Source of the DNA: JADLBR01 sp020847615
GTDB lineage: Bacteria; Verrucomicrobiota; Verrucomicrobiia; JADLBR01
Direction: 5' to 3'
Length of the DNA: 40,282 bases
Assembly: GCA_026646655.1 (NCBI GenBank)
Contig: JAPKHT010000037.1
Coordinates: 1-40,282 of the forward strand
Shown here: positions 1-9,163 of the stretch, in pieces
Position numbering within the stretch: position 1 is the stretch's first letter
Layout of the letters: each line of letters opens with the position of its first letter
The notes under the pieces: generated by a model
What the model was told of the DNA's origin: nothing
The model's database searches: none
Seen by the model: the letters and a program-made list of their open reading frames with translations, nothing else
Made by a program: the position numbers and the translations under genes

Positions 1-1997
1 TCTCCGCCGCCGCATGGAATTTGCTGACCCTGCCCGCCTTCGACTTCATAGACCGCTGTCGCCCGCCGGGAACCGGCGCCTGTGTGGACGGCCGCTCCTT
101 CGAGGCGGCGCGGCGGGAAATCCTCGGCGAACAAACCCGGTTTCGAGATGCTGCAGAACGCGCCCCACGTGTGCTCCGAGTACAGAAGCACGTTGTTCCA
201 GGCCTCCTCGAATCGCTGCGCCGGATAGCGGGTGGGCGCCCGCATGACCCAGAGGGCCTCGGCCTGCGCGAGGCGCTCGGAGCTGGCGCGATTCATCGCG
301 GTCTCGGTGGCCGAGGAACCGGCCCCGTCCTCCCAGTACGGCGTCCAGTCGCCGCGCACGCGAGGCAGCTTCTCCCCATACCTCTTCTCGAACGCGCCAA
401 AGGCCTCGCCCGTCGACGCGATCACGAATCGCGGCCACGCGTGCGCGGCATTCCATTCCCTGACAAAATCGCAGATGGAGGGATCCGGGACCGCATTGTC
501 GCCGAGCCCGGCCCACCGGACGTAGGCGATGTCGTAGGGATAGTCGCGTCCCTCCAGCCCCGCGCAGAACTCTTCCACCAGCTCGGGGGAGAGTTCTCGG
601 TAGCGGTGCGACATCGCGTAGCCCCAGAATGGGATCCACACCAGCACCTGGCTCTGCCCATCGGGTCCCACCCACCAGAAGGGCCTGTTCTCCCACCGCA
701 CGAGGATGTCGCCGATGCGGTCGAAATAGTTCGGGGCGACAGAAAAATACCGGATGCCGGCCTGCGCCATGGCGGTGACGGTGCCCCACGTGTAGCCGGG
801 CACGTCGCTGATCATCGCCGCATCCACCGCGACGCCGCAGCGCTCGCCCAGTTGCGTCGCGTGGCGGAATAGCCGCACCAGCTCCTCGGGCCGACAGAGG
901 CCCGTGAGCTCGTTCAGGTACATCCCGTTCAGCGCCACCTGGCCGCGCTTGACCGCCGCGAAGAAATCGTCGCGCTGTTCGGGCGACAGCCGCCGCAGGT
1001 AGAGGTCCGCGGCCCAGAGCACCTCCACGTTCCAGATGAACCGCGCCCCTTCCGGGTAATCGGCCGTCCGGCGCGCATCGGCCATGCCCTGGAGCAGGTT
1101 GTTGACCTGCTTCTCTTCGATGTCCGTTTGGATGGCGGTGTACCCGATGTCGGTGTGCGAGTGCGGCAGGATGTAGACCGTCAGCTGGCGCGGCGGCTTG
1201 AGCGCGATGGCGCGCGACGCCACGACCTCGCCGCCGATCTCGACGTCGATCCGACGCGTGCGCCCGTCCCCGACGGCCGCAATCCAGTATTCCAGTGTCT
1301 GGACCCCGAATTTCAGTTCCACGGACCGCGGCTCCTGCCCCTCGACGCGGACCGTCGCCATCGCCACCTCCGCGTAGGGATAATCCAGCGTCACCCGCAG
1401 CGGCTGCACGAGGGAGTCCCCCTTCCGGTCGATGACCTGCACCACCCGGGCGTCGATGCCAATCCCGCGGGGCGCGACCTCCGGCTCGCTCGCCGCGAAG
1501 AACTCGATCTCCGCGCCGCCGGCGCAGCCATGTTGGCTGCCAAGTCGCGTGACCCGCCAGCGGACGCGCCGCGCCATCACGGGTTCCGGAAGCGCCGCGA
1601 AGGTCACCCCGGCGCGCGCGTTGACGTGGGCCACCGGCACCGCGGCCAGCGGTTTCCCAGACTCGTCCATGAACACGAGTTCCGAGGCCCCGACGGTCGC
1701 CGGATCATTGCGGTCCTGATGCCGGAAGCCGCCCACGCGCGCGGGCGCGCCAAGGTCAAACTCCACGAAGGTGTCGGTGCCCTTCCCGTGGGAGGCGTAC
1801 TCGGTCTTGCGGTCGCCATCGACCAGACGCGCCGCCGCGTAGTGACCTCCGGGGAATTCTTCGGCCGACGCCACGATCTTGGGCGAGGGCAAGGGCATGA
1901 GGCGGTGGAACTCACCGCCCGACGCCCCGTTGCCCGCCAATGCCGCCGCCGCGGCCCAGGCAATCGCCGCCATGATTCGCATCCACGGTTCTTTCAT
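1..1997 (-). CDS. GH38 alpha-mannosidase with N-terminal discoidin-like domain (partial, runs off left edge)
   Basis: The ATG at 1997 opens a frame that stays open to the window edge (about 665 codons). It starts with a signal peptide (MKEPWMRIMAAIAWAAAAALAG), followed by a F5/8C-like domain at about residues 30-160. The GH38 catalytic domain begins near residue 270 with LPHSHTDIGYT, the HxHxD zinc-binding block. Further GH38 blocks are SDVPGYTWG near residue 390, where the Asp is the candidate nucleophile, and LYSEHTWGAF near residue 605. The enzyme is probably exported and removes alpha-mannose or a related sugar from a glycan. Its start overlaps the stop of the upstream lyase-like gene by ATGA, so the two are probably translationally coupled. 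The last 45 or so codons before the edge do not resemble the family to me and could reflect a divergent linker or a frameshift. The C-terminal beta domains are outside the window. Confidence 0.85.
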   Translation of the reverse strand, partial: MKEPWMRIMAAIAWAAAAALAGNGASGGEFHRLMPLPSPKIVASAEEFPGGHYAAARLVDGDRKTEYASHGKGTDTFVEFDLGAPARVGGFRHQDRNDPATVGASELVFMDESGKPLAAVPVAHVNARAGVTFAALPEPVMARRVRWRVTRLGSQHGCAGGAEIEFFAASEPEVAPRGIGIDARVVQVIDRKGDSLVQPLRVTLDYPYAEVAMATVRVEGQEPRSVELKFGVQTLEYWIAAVGDGRTRRIDVEIGGEVVASRAIALKPPRQLTVYILPHSHTDIGYTAIQTDIEEKQVNNLLQGMADARRTADYPEGARFIWNVEVLWAADLYLRRLSPEQRDDFFAAVKRGQVALNGMYLNELTGLCRPEELVRLFRHATQLGERCGVAVDAAMISDVPGYTWGTVTAMAQAGIRYFSVAPNYFDRIGDILVRWENRPFWWVGPDGQSQVLVWIPFWGYAMSHRYRELSPELVEEFCAGLEGRDYPYDIAYVRWAGLGDNAVPDPSICDFVREWNAAHAWPRFVIASTGEAFGAFEKRYGEKLPRVRGDWTPYWEDGAGSSATETAMNRASSERLAQAEALWVMRAPTRYPAQRFEEAWNNVLLYSEHTWGAFCSISKPGLFAEDFPPRRLEGAAVHTGAGSRRATAVYEVEGGQGQQIPCGGG

Positions 1998-4900
1998 TTC
2001 ACGCTCCCTCTGGGCTCTATCGAAAACGCGTGGACCTCCCCCTTGTCGGTGGCAATGGCCACGAGCCGCATCGTCTCCCATCGTTGCAGGTGCGCCGGCC
2101 GCCCGTTTACCCTGGCCCGCGCGATGATATCACCGCGGCGGTCGAGCATCGCCACGCCGCCATCTTCCGAAGCGACCACGATCTGGCCTCCCGCGACGCC
2201 CAGGACGACGGGTGGGCTCGCCGCGCGCCTGGACCAGCGCTTCTCACAGCGGTGATCGAGCGTGACCACCAGTCCACTAGAGAGCCCAACGACGATCTCT
2301 TTCTTCTCGTCGCCATCGAGATCGCCGATATCGATATCGCGGATGTCCCGCCCTGGCCCCTTGGAGCCTGGCCCGAATTGGACGTTGTGGATCGGCTTGC
2401 CACCCAGGTCCCACACCGTCACGCGATTCCACGCCCCGGTGATCTCGCTGATGACCTCCCGCGTCCCATCCGCATCGAGATCGTCGACGAGAATATGGTG
2501 TCGCGTCTGGTCCATCCATCCGCCGACCTGCGAGTGGCCTGGGGGTACCCCGAGGAAGCCGCGCTCCGCCGGATCGAGCGTGCGGCTGTTGATGATGCCA
2601 AGCGAGGGCACGTCAGTGATCTTGCGAGACGCGAGCAGGTTCGTACTCCCGTCGGCCGCCGGCACGACGGCGAACCGGCAAACCGTGCCCCAGAACTGCG
2701 GCAGCCGCTTCAATAGGTGGCCCTTCTCGTCGAGGATCTCCAACGTGCACGCGCTGCCGACGAAAGCCTGGCTCTTGCCATCCAGGAAGACACCGCTGCC
2801 GACGCCATGGATGCCCCCGTGGCCCGGCGCGGTCTTGAACCAGTACTGCTTCCCCGCGCGAAAAACGGCCGGGTCCATTTCCGAGACGAACGTCCATCTC
2901 CGGTTGCCGCCGAGGTCGAAGGCGCAGACCTTCTCGTCGGAGCAACCGGCCAGCAATAGGGCGTGTTCGGGCCACCAATGCATCTGGCGGATCGCGCCGT
3001 CGGTCCGCAACTGGCCGATCTCCTTGCCATCCTCGCCGAGCAGATGGATCGTCGCGCCCGCCGCGGCCGCGATCAGTTCCCGGCCGCCATCGACGATCAG
3101 GATCACGTCATCGATAGGGCCACCGAGCTGAGTCGTCCACGCGCCGGCCAGCCTCGGGACATCCACCGCCACAGGAGCGGAGGCCGGTTGCGCCGGCGCG
3201 CCACGCTCCACTGCGCGCCCGACCCGGGCACGGAGCTGGTCACCCAGCGCCCGGACCATGGCATCCGGTGGCCTCATGTCGCGGATGGTGGTGCGGCCGG
3301 CTCGAATTTGAATTGCCATCGTGCCGACGTCGTCACCCTGGCCTAGCACCGCGGCGTTGTCGCCTTGCGGGGCGACGCCTTTGGCGACGGAGGCCGTGAG
3401 CTTCGTCGGGCCCCGCGCGACAAACTCCGCACGGCCTTCGGCAAAATCCCACTCCAGGTCGATGGGTTCGTCCGCAACCAGGAGACCGCGGTCGCCATCC
3501 GCACGCAAAAGGCCGACGCCGACGACATGATTCTCGGCGAGGACCACGAGATCACCGCGGTTGTCCTCCCATTCTCCCGCAACGCAGACCGCCCTCTGCG
3601 GCAGCGCCAGCGCCGCCGCATTATCCGCGAGCCTCGCGCATTCCACGGAACCAGTCTTTCCGATCAGCGCGAAGAACGCCCTGCGCGCATCCTTCCTCAC
3701 CGCGCCGCGCCACTGCTGCTCGCCCGTCGGGCCCCGGGCCGTGATCGCGAATGGATCGGCGGCGCAGATCGCATCCCCTCCGAGCGACAGGGCATTCCGG
3801 GCCGGATCGGGGCGAAAGGGACGCTGCGTGTTTTGCCATCCGATCTGGATTTCCATGTTCTCGCTGTCCCGGCGAAAGGCGATGTCATCCGCGACGAGCG
3901 CATAGCGGCCGATGCGCTGCACCAGCGTGCGCCGCCAATTGCAGAACGCGGCCCCCGGCGTCTCGCCGACGCAGATCGCCGTGCCGCCGAGGACATCGGC
4001 GCGTCGCAGGGCCGCGTCCATCGCGACCCGAGGCTCGACCATCCCATCGGCCCTCGTCTGGACCTGATTCAGGTAGCCCTCCAAGATCGTCTGGCCCGCG
4101 AGCCGCAATTCCAGAAGCGAGAAGGTGTGGTAGGGATTGCGCGAGGCGCCATTGAAGCCATCGACCAGCACGAAGTCCCCGGACCCGTCGGCCGCGCTGC
4201 GGAAACTGGCGTTGTAAAAGGACTCCTCCTTGGGAAATCCGTTGCCGCGGGAGCGCCAGTGCGGCTCTGGCAGGGGATGGATCGTCCATCTGCCGACGAG
4301 ATCACTCGGGGGCACCGGTCGGATCGACTCCTCCGGCCAGAAAGATTGGCCGAGGCGAACCACGTTCGTGTCGATGCCGGTGCGGTCGCGATACGTCAGC
4401 CATCGGCCATCGTGCGTGAGGTAGGCGACCTTGTGGAGATAGTCGATCGCCGCGGAGCGGAGCGCCCAATCGGGCACGCGTCCAGAGATGAGCACCTCTT
4501 GCCCCCGCAGGAGCGCCGCCGCGACCGCATTCCGCATCGGCGCGCGCTCCCCGCTCAGCAGCATGTGGGTGAAAACCGGTGCGATGCCGGTGCAATACCA
4601 GAAGAGATTATCGCTCTCGCCATTGATCCATGCGCTCTCCTCCAGCGGCGCAAAGTGGAGCCGCGCGCCGCGGAGGCACTGTTCCCAGATCGGGTCCGGA
4701 TAGTCGCGCTGGAAGTATCGGCCCAGGCAATAGAGCGAAATCGCCGACCACTGGCCGTGGCGCGAGCCCACCGCGGAAGGGGCACGCGTCAGGCCGTACA
4801 CGCCCTCGTCCTTGCGGTGGGCCAGTTGCCGCGCGAACGCGTTGGTGACCCTGAGGCGCTCCGTGTCGCTGAACACGGGGCTCTCCTCGATCAAATCCCA

Positions 4901-6229
4901 GAACAGGATCATCAGGTGCGCGTTGTAATGGTACGGCCCGGCCAGCGGATCCTCCTTGTTCTCGATGCGCTCCTCGTCGATCTCCGCGATCTCCCCGAAG
5001 GCCCGCCTGTCGGGAAACGCGAGCCGCAGCGCCTCGCGCGCGTGGAAGGGATCCCCGCTCATGTAGTAGGCCGCCATGCGCTTGCTGATGCTGTTCCATC
5101 CAAAGTAGCCGACCGAGCGATAGCCGGCCGACGCCTCCCAGGTCTCCATCTCGCGCACGTCGCGCGGCACGGCCATGCCATCGCCCAGCTTGATCTCCAT
5201 GAGCCAATCGACCGATAGCGATGCCGCGGTCGGCCCACGCGCTCGCCGGAGCGCCGCGATCATCGCGTCGGTGGCCCGGTCCACCCCGGTCGCGTCGCTC
5301 CCGCCGACCACGATGACGTTGTGACCGCCGCCGCAGGGATTGTGCAACGTCCGCACCTCGTGACCGCCCGTCCCCGGATAACGGAGGTCGGTCAACAGGA
5401 AATAGCGGTTATAGAGTTCCGAGATCGTGGCGTTCGTCGAACGATTGCCGAGGACGACGAGGTTGCCACTGATCGGCACCGCGGCCTCGGGTGCGTCATC
5501 GGCGATGACCGGCAACAGGCAGCCCGTCCGCCCTTGCACCGCCGCCTGAATCCGCGACGCCTGCGCCTGATAGACACCCGTTTTCGGCGCGACGATGCGC
5601 GCGGTGGGCCTGCCGTCGCGGACGAGGTGTGTCGTAAGGCAGAGATCCTTGACCGAAGCATACTGGGGAGGGACCGGGGCCGGCGGTGGCTGTGACGGGC
5701 GCACGCCAGACACGAGCCGCACGCCCCCGATGAGCACTTTGGGCGTCGGCCCGCGGTGCGTGTAGAGGTAGATCTGGGCCGCCCGCGTCCCCGGTGGCGC
5801 CATGGATTGGACGGCAATCTCCTCATACCCGTCCGTGCGCCTGGGCTGCAGGGACACTTGCTCGTAGGTGCCCGAAGGCAGGAACCGAAGCTGCGCGTGG
5901 GCGCCCGCCGCAGAAGCGCCCGGCACCGCGCGAACCCTGACCCTCAACTCGTAGCCTGTGTCGGGCGCGATCGGCACCACCTGCGTCAACCCGACCTCGG
6001 CCGAGGGATCACCATCGTCGATCAGCACCGCCTTGTCGGCCCCCCCATCCTCAACAATTGCGATCCTCCGGCCCGCATCGCGCCCGCCATAGACCGACCA
6101 GCCCGCCGGCACTCCACCGGCATCGACACCCTCGGCAAAACCCGCGTTTCTGACGGCGACCTCCGTCTCGGCGAACGCCGTCGCCGCGAGGAACGCGACC
6201 GATGCCAATCTGAACAGCAGCTCTCTCAT
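1994..6229 (-). CDS. Secreted multidomain polysaccharide lyase-like protein (alpha/alpha toroid plus beta-sandwich) with C-terminal beta-propeller
   Basis: This 1411-residue protein has a signal peptide (MRELLFRLASVAFLAATAFA). A carbohydrate-binding-like beta-sandwich lies at about 22-170. A domain at about 195-345 resembles the non-catalytic N-terminal domains of alpha-glucuronidases (VVLGNRSTNATIS, VVGGSDATGV). A helical toroid at about 360-650 and a beta-sandwich at about 660-1000 (SGDFVLVDGFNGASRNPYHT) follow the plan of heparinase II/III and alginate-lyase families. From about 1040 to the end is a propeller with PQQ/FG-GAP character, including DIDIGDLDGDEKKEIVVG, which resembles calcium-binding FG-GAP repeats. 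I cannot assign the substrate or the catalytic residues. It sits between the DUF1349-like gene (38 bp upstream) and GH38 (ATGA overlap), which supports a role in breaking down an extracellular acidic or sulfated glycan. Confidence 0.72.
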   Translation of the reverse strand: MRELLFRLASVAFLAATAFAETEVAVRNAGFAEGVDAGGVPAGWSVYGGRDAGRRIAIVEDGGADKAVLIDDGDPSAEVGLTQVVPIAPDTGYELRVRVRAVPGASAAGAHAQLRFLPSGTYEQVSLQPRRTDGYEEIAVQSMAPPGTRAAQIYLYTHRGPTPKVLIGGVRLVSGVRPSQPPPAPVPPQYASVKDLCLTTHLVRDGRPTARIVAPKTGVYQAQASRIQAAVQGRTGCLLPVIADDAPEAAVPISGNLVVLGNRSTNATISELYNRYFLLTDLRYPGTGGHEVRTLHNPCGGGHNVIVVGGSDATGVDRATDAMIAALRRARGPTAASLSVDWLMEIKLGDGMAVPRDVREMETWEASAGYRSVGYFGWNSISKRMAAYYMSGDPFHAREALRLAFPDRRAFGEIAEIDEERIENKEDPLAGPYHYNAHLMILFWDLIEESPVFSDTERLRVTNAFARQLAHRKDEGVYGLTRAPSAVGSRHGQWSAISLYCLGRYFQRDYPDPIWEQCLRGARLHFAPLEESAWINGESDNLFWYCTGIAPVFTHMLLSGERAPMRNAVAAALLRGQEVLISGRVPDWALRSAAIDYLHKVAYLTHDGRWLTYRDRTGIDTNVVRLGQSFWPEESIRPVPPSDLVGRWTIHPLPEPHWRSRGNGFPKEESFYNASFRSAADGSGDFVLVDGFNGASRNPYHTFSLLELRLAGQTILEGYLNQVQTRADGMVEPRVAMDAALRRADVLGGTAICVGETPGAAFCNWRRTLVQRIGRYALVADDIAFRRDSENMEIQIGWQNTQRPFRPDPARNALSLGGDAICAADPFAITARGPTGEQQWRGAVRKDARRAFFALIGKTGSVECARLADNAAALALPQRAVCVAGEWEDNRGDLVVLAENHVVGVGLLRADGDRGLLVADEPIDLEWDFAEGRAEFVARGPTKLTASVAKGVAPQGDNAAVLGQGDDVGTMAIQIRAGRTTIRDMRPPDAMVRALGDQLRARVGRAVERGAPAQPASAPVAVDVPRLAGAWTTQLGGPIDDVILIVDGGRELIAAAAGATIHLLGEDGKEIGQLRTDGAIRQMHWWPEHALLLAGCSDEKVCAFDLGGNRRWTFVSEMDPAVFRAGKQYWFKTAPGHGGIHGVGSGVFLDGKSQAFVGSACTLEILDEKGHLLKRLPQFWGTVCRFAVVPAADGSTNLLASRKITDVPSLGIINSRTLDPAERGFLGVPPGHSQVGGWMDQTRHHILVDDLDADGTREVISEITGAWNRVTVWDLGGKPIHNVQFGPGSKGPGRDIRDIDIGDLDGDEKKEIVVGLSSGLVVTLDHRCEKRWSRRAASPPVVLGVAGGQIVVASEDGGVAMLDRRGDIIARARVNGRPAHLQRWETMRLVAIATDKGEVHAFSIEPRGSVK

Positions 6230-6267
6230 CCGTCACTCAGAGCCCGGATGCGCCGCGGCGGCGCGTC

Positions 6268-6924
6268 CTATTTCGCGCGGACGACCCGGAACCCGCTGAA
6301 ACGAGCCCACCGCTCGGCGTCCTTCGGGCCCTGATAGACCTGGAGGCTGACCTTGGGTTCGCCACGCTTCGGCAGTAAACACTCGGCGGCATCCTTCCAT
6401 CCCTCCGTGCCGGTGGGCCGGTACTGCCCTCTGATCGTGTCGCCCGAGGCGATGAACCTCACCTCCAGCGACAGTGCGTCGATCGGGATCTTCGCCAAGG
6501 TCTTCGTCTTGTCCCCCTCCTCGCGACCCATCACGAGGCACAGGACGTTGTCCACCTGCTCCTGGCCGATTTTCACCATGTGGGCATCGTCGTAGTACCA
6601 GACCAGATCCACCTGCTCGTACTGGCAGGCGGGTTTGTTGGACACGGTCACGGCGACCTCGATGGGCTGGGCCGCGGGATCGGGGATGGGGCGCACGAGG
6701 ACGTTCTTCGCGTTGTTCGCCTTGCCCCACATGTTGCCGGGCTGGATGCGCACCTCGAGGCCCTGATCGGTCACGCGCCACGCGCCCGGTTCCTCGCGGA
6801 TCCAGGACCAGCCCGCGGCCAGCCCGCCCCGGAAATCGTCCCGGAAGAGGGTCTCGGGTTCCACGGCAAAGGCCCCCGAGGCGAGCGCGAGGGCGCAGGC
6901 CATGGCCGCGGCGATCGCCCTCAT
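6268..6924 (-). CDS. Secreted DUF1349-like (concanavalin A-like fold) protein
   Basis: This 218-residue protein has a signal peptide (MRAIAAAMACALALASGAFA). The rest is one beta-rich domain with features typical of DUF1349 / GH43 C-terminal-type jelly rolls: FRDDFRGGLAAGWSW near the start, VDLVWYYDDAHMVKIG in the middle and FSGFRVVRAK at the end. Such domains usually bind carbohydrate or act as accessory modules, and no catalytic residues can be named here. Its ATG overlaps the sulfatase stop by ATGA, and the toroid lyase-like gene follows after 38 bp, so it belongs to the same transcription unit. A stand-alone role in glycan binding is an inference. Confidence 0.75.
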   Translation of the reverse strand: MRAIAAAMACALALASGAFAVEPETLFRDDFRGGLAAGWSWIREEPGAWRVTDQGLEVRIQPGNMWGKANNAKNVLVRPIPDPAAQPIEVAVTVSNKPACQYEQVDLVWYYDDAHMVKIGQEQVDNVLCLVMGREEGDKTKTLAKIPIDALSLEVRFIASGDTIRGQYRPTGTEGWKDAAECLLPKRGEPKVSLQVYQGPKDAERWARFSGFRVVRAK

Positions 6925-8366
6925 TTCTTCTCCGTCTTGAGCGGCAGGCGCTTGGCCTCTTTGACCTCGGGCACGTCCTTGTTCATGGCGTCGTAGAGTG
7001 CCTTGAGGCGCTGGATCTCCTCCGCATGCTGCGCGCCGACGTCGCGCTGTTCGCCGGGGTCCGCGACCAAATCGAACAACTGCATCGGCGCGGGCGCGAC
7101 GCCGGTCTGGAGGCCGGGATGGTCCGACGGCTGGTATTGCTCATAGGGGGCGAGGATCGTGACGCCATCGGGGGCGCGCGGATCGATCCAGCGGCCGTCG
7201 TCGCCGGCCTTCAGTTTCATTTCGTGGGCGCGCAGGACGTGGAGCTTCCAGCGCGCATCGCGCACGGTCGCGAGGCGCGATCCCTGGTGGCCGAAGATGG
7301 CCTCGTGGGGCGACGCGGCATCGCCGGTGAGCAGCGGCATGATATCCCGTCCGTCGACGATCCGCCCGTCGGGCATCTTGGCGCCCGTCGCGGCGAGCAC
7401 CGTGGCGAAGAGGTCCATCATCACGGCCGGCTGCGCGCTCGTGTGGCCGGCGGGGATCTTGCCGGGCCAACGGGCGATCATCGGCACGCGATAACCGCCC
7501 TCCCACGAGGCGCCCTTCATGCCCCGCAGCCCACCCGTGCTGCCGCCGAACCACGCGCCATTGTCGCTCGTGAAAAACACCATCGTGCGCCCGTCGATGC
7601 CGGCGTCCTTCACCGCCGCAAGCACCGCCCCGACGCTCGCGTCCAGCTCCGCGATGACATCGCCGTAGAGCCCGGCGCCACTCTGCTGGTAAAATGACTC
7701 GGACGCCGCCAGCGGCTTGTGCGGCATGGCCTCTGCGAAATACAGGAAGAACGGCCCATCGCGATGCGACCGGATAAAGGCGGCGGCCTCGTCCGCGTAC
7801 CGGCGCGTCAGCGTGGCCTGCACCACGGGATACTCGACGGTCTCCGTGCCGCGCAAGAGCTTCACGGGGCGCATGTCGTTGGAATACGGGATGCCGAAGT
7901 ACGAATCAAAACCCCTGGCCGTGGGGAGCACCGAGGGATCCTTGTGGCCGAGGTGCCACTTGCCGATCATGCCCGTCGCGTAACCCGCCCCCTTCAGCAC
8001 CTGCGCGAGGGTGACCTCGCCCGCGGGCAGCGCCAGCGCGTCGGCCTCCGGACCCGCGTCCGGTGTCGGATTCTGCGTCATCCCGCACCGGAACGGGTAC
8101 CGGCCCGTCATGAGCGACGCGCGCGTCGGCGCACAGAACGGGGCGGGGCAGTTGAACTGCAGCAACCGCGCACCCTCCGCCGCCATGCAATCCAAACTCG
8201 GCGTCTTGAACTTCGGGTGACCGTAGCAACCCAGATCGCCATAGCCCAGGTCGTCGGCCAGGATGACGATCACGTTGGGCGGCGGCGCCGCCGCCAATGC
8301 GGCCGATGCGCCAACTGCCAGAGCCCACCGGACGAGGGAGGGAAGAGCACGAGCCGCGGCACCCAT
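6921..8366 (-). CDS. Secreted sulfatase, formylglycine (Cys) type
   Basis: This 481-residue type I sulfatase hydrolyses sulfate esters, here probably on a polysaccharide. A hydrophobic leader at residues 1-27 indicates export. NVIVILADDLGYGDLGCYG provides the paired metal-binding Asp residues. FCAPTRASLMTGRYPFR is the sulfatase signature (C-x-P-x-R), with Cys78 as the residue to be converted to formylglycine; the maturase is not in this window. GKWHLGHKD and FFTSDNGAWFG are further conserved metal/sulfate-site blocks. It is the first gene of a minus-strand operon with the DUF1349-like, toroid lyase-like and GH38 genes, so the target is probably a sulfated glycan. The exact substrate cannot be read from the sequence. 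Confidence 0.92.
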   Translation of the reverse strand: MGAAARALPSLVRWALAVGASAALAAAPPPNVIVILADDLGYGDLGCYGHPKFKTPSLDCMAAEGARLLQFNCPAPFCAPTRASLMTGRYPFRCGMTQNPTPDAGPEADALALPAGEVTLAQVLKGAGYATGMIGKWHLGHKDPSVLPTARGFDSYFGIPYSNDMRPVKLLRGTETVEYPVVQATLTRRYADEAAAFIRSHRDGPFFLYFAEAMPHKPLAASESFYQQSGAGLYGDVIAELDASVGAVLAAVKDAGIDGRTMVFFTSDNGAWFGGSTGGLRGMKGASWEGGYRVPMIARWPGKIPAGHTSAQPAVMMDLFATVLAATGAKMPDGRIVDGRDIMPLLTGDAASPHEAIFGHQGSRLATVRDARWKLHVLRAHEMKLKAGDDGRWIDPRAPDGVTILAPYEQYQPSDHPGLQTGVAPAPMQLFDLVADPGEQRDVGAQHAEEIQRLKALYDAMNKDVPEVKEAKRLPLKTEKK

Positions 8367-8842
8367 CCGCCTAGGTTGAACGAGGCCCGCGCAGAGGTAA
8401 ATTTATCTTTTCACTTGTCGTACGCCCGCAGCTCGTCCCCAGAGATCTGGTCAGCGGGCACGAGCATCAAGGTCGCACACGGGGTCAACTCCTGCCGCTG
8501 TAATCCGTCCGCAACCCATTCGCCCCCCCGCCTTGGCAACCGGCGCATTCCATGCGGCTCGTTGCCGTGTGCGATCACACCAAATGCCGCGTCCTCTCAC
8601 ACGTTCTCGGTCAGCCGGGCCACGAGCCCACACTGCAATGAACGGCGAGGCTCATCAGGAAATTCAGCGGCAATCTGGAACTCAGGAACTCAGGCAGGAC
8701 AGGAGCGTATCCGTCTGGATGTCGCCGGCCAAACCCACACGCCTTTCTTTGGGAGGGACGCCGGCCCCGGCGTCCGCCATCCACCCGAACGCCCCCGTTT
8801 CCGTGGCCTGCGCGGCCCGCGAGGCCGCGGGCCCTCCCAAGC
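8367..8842. other. Intergenic stretch with no supported gene
   Basis: No reading frame here looks like a protein. The stretch separates the start of the sulfatase operon from the end of the restriction-modification scar. Its only clear structure is the nested palindrome at 8749-8840, listed separately. I saw no convincing promoter for the sulfatase, although the AT-rich patch at 8395-8415 is the best location for one. Confidence 0.5.
8749..8840. repeat. Nested palindromic element (92 bp, REP/MITE-like)
   Basis: The outer arms TTGGGAGGG (8749-8757) and CCCTCCCAA (8832-8840) are perfect inverted repeats. Inside are two perfect hairpins: 8756-8775, with a 9-bp stem (GGACGCCGG/CCGGCGTCC) and a 2-nt loop, and 8814-8833, with an 8-bp stem (GGCCCGCG/CGCGGGCC). 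The inner stems overlap the outer arms slightly, so the folds compete. It looks like a dispersed non-coding palindromic element; the family is not recognised. Confidence 0.6.
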
Positions 8843-9151
8843 TCAAATCGCCAAATCCAACGGCAGGTCCGAGATGTCGCGGAGGCGCTTGCCGTTGACA
8901 AGTGTGGCCAGATCCTTGTGCTAGTCGGAGACTTCCCTGTAAACGCCCGCGCTTTTCAGGAAGCGCCGTGCGGCGGCAATACTAGGGAACTGAAAGGACT
9001 CGCGTTGATTCCCGTAAATCGGACGGTCAAGGGCATCATGAGAATAGTTGCGAAAGTGCGCTACCCGGCGTTTAGCGCTTTCGATGAACGCATCAACGGC
9101 GGTGTAGTCGGATTCGATGATTTCGTGATACTGGAAGACCACTTTTACCAT
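8843..9151 (-). pseudogene. Small ORF of unknown function with in-frame amber stop
   Basis: An ATG at 9151 gives a 76-residue peptide (MVKVVFQYHEIIESDY...) ending at a TAG at 8921-8923. The same frame continues for 25 more protein-like codons (HKDLATLVNGKRLRDISD...) to a TGA at 8843-8845. The composition on both sides of the TAG is similar, which suggests a recent nonsense mutation in a protein of about 100 residues or, less likely, readthrough. It begins 12 bp after the Mrr stop and shares its lower GC, so it probably belongs to the same acquired module. I do not recognise the family. Confidence 0.45.
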
Positions 9152-9163
9152 ACGAGTAAACCG

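Noticed and set aside
3365..5218. Plus-strand frame of 617 codons antisense to the lyase-like gene
   Set aside because: No domain can be recognised, and the opposite strand encodes a coherent multidomain secreted protein.
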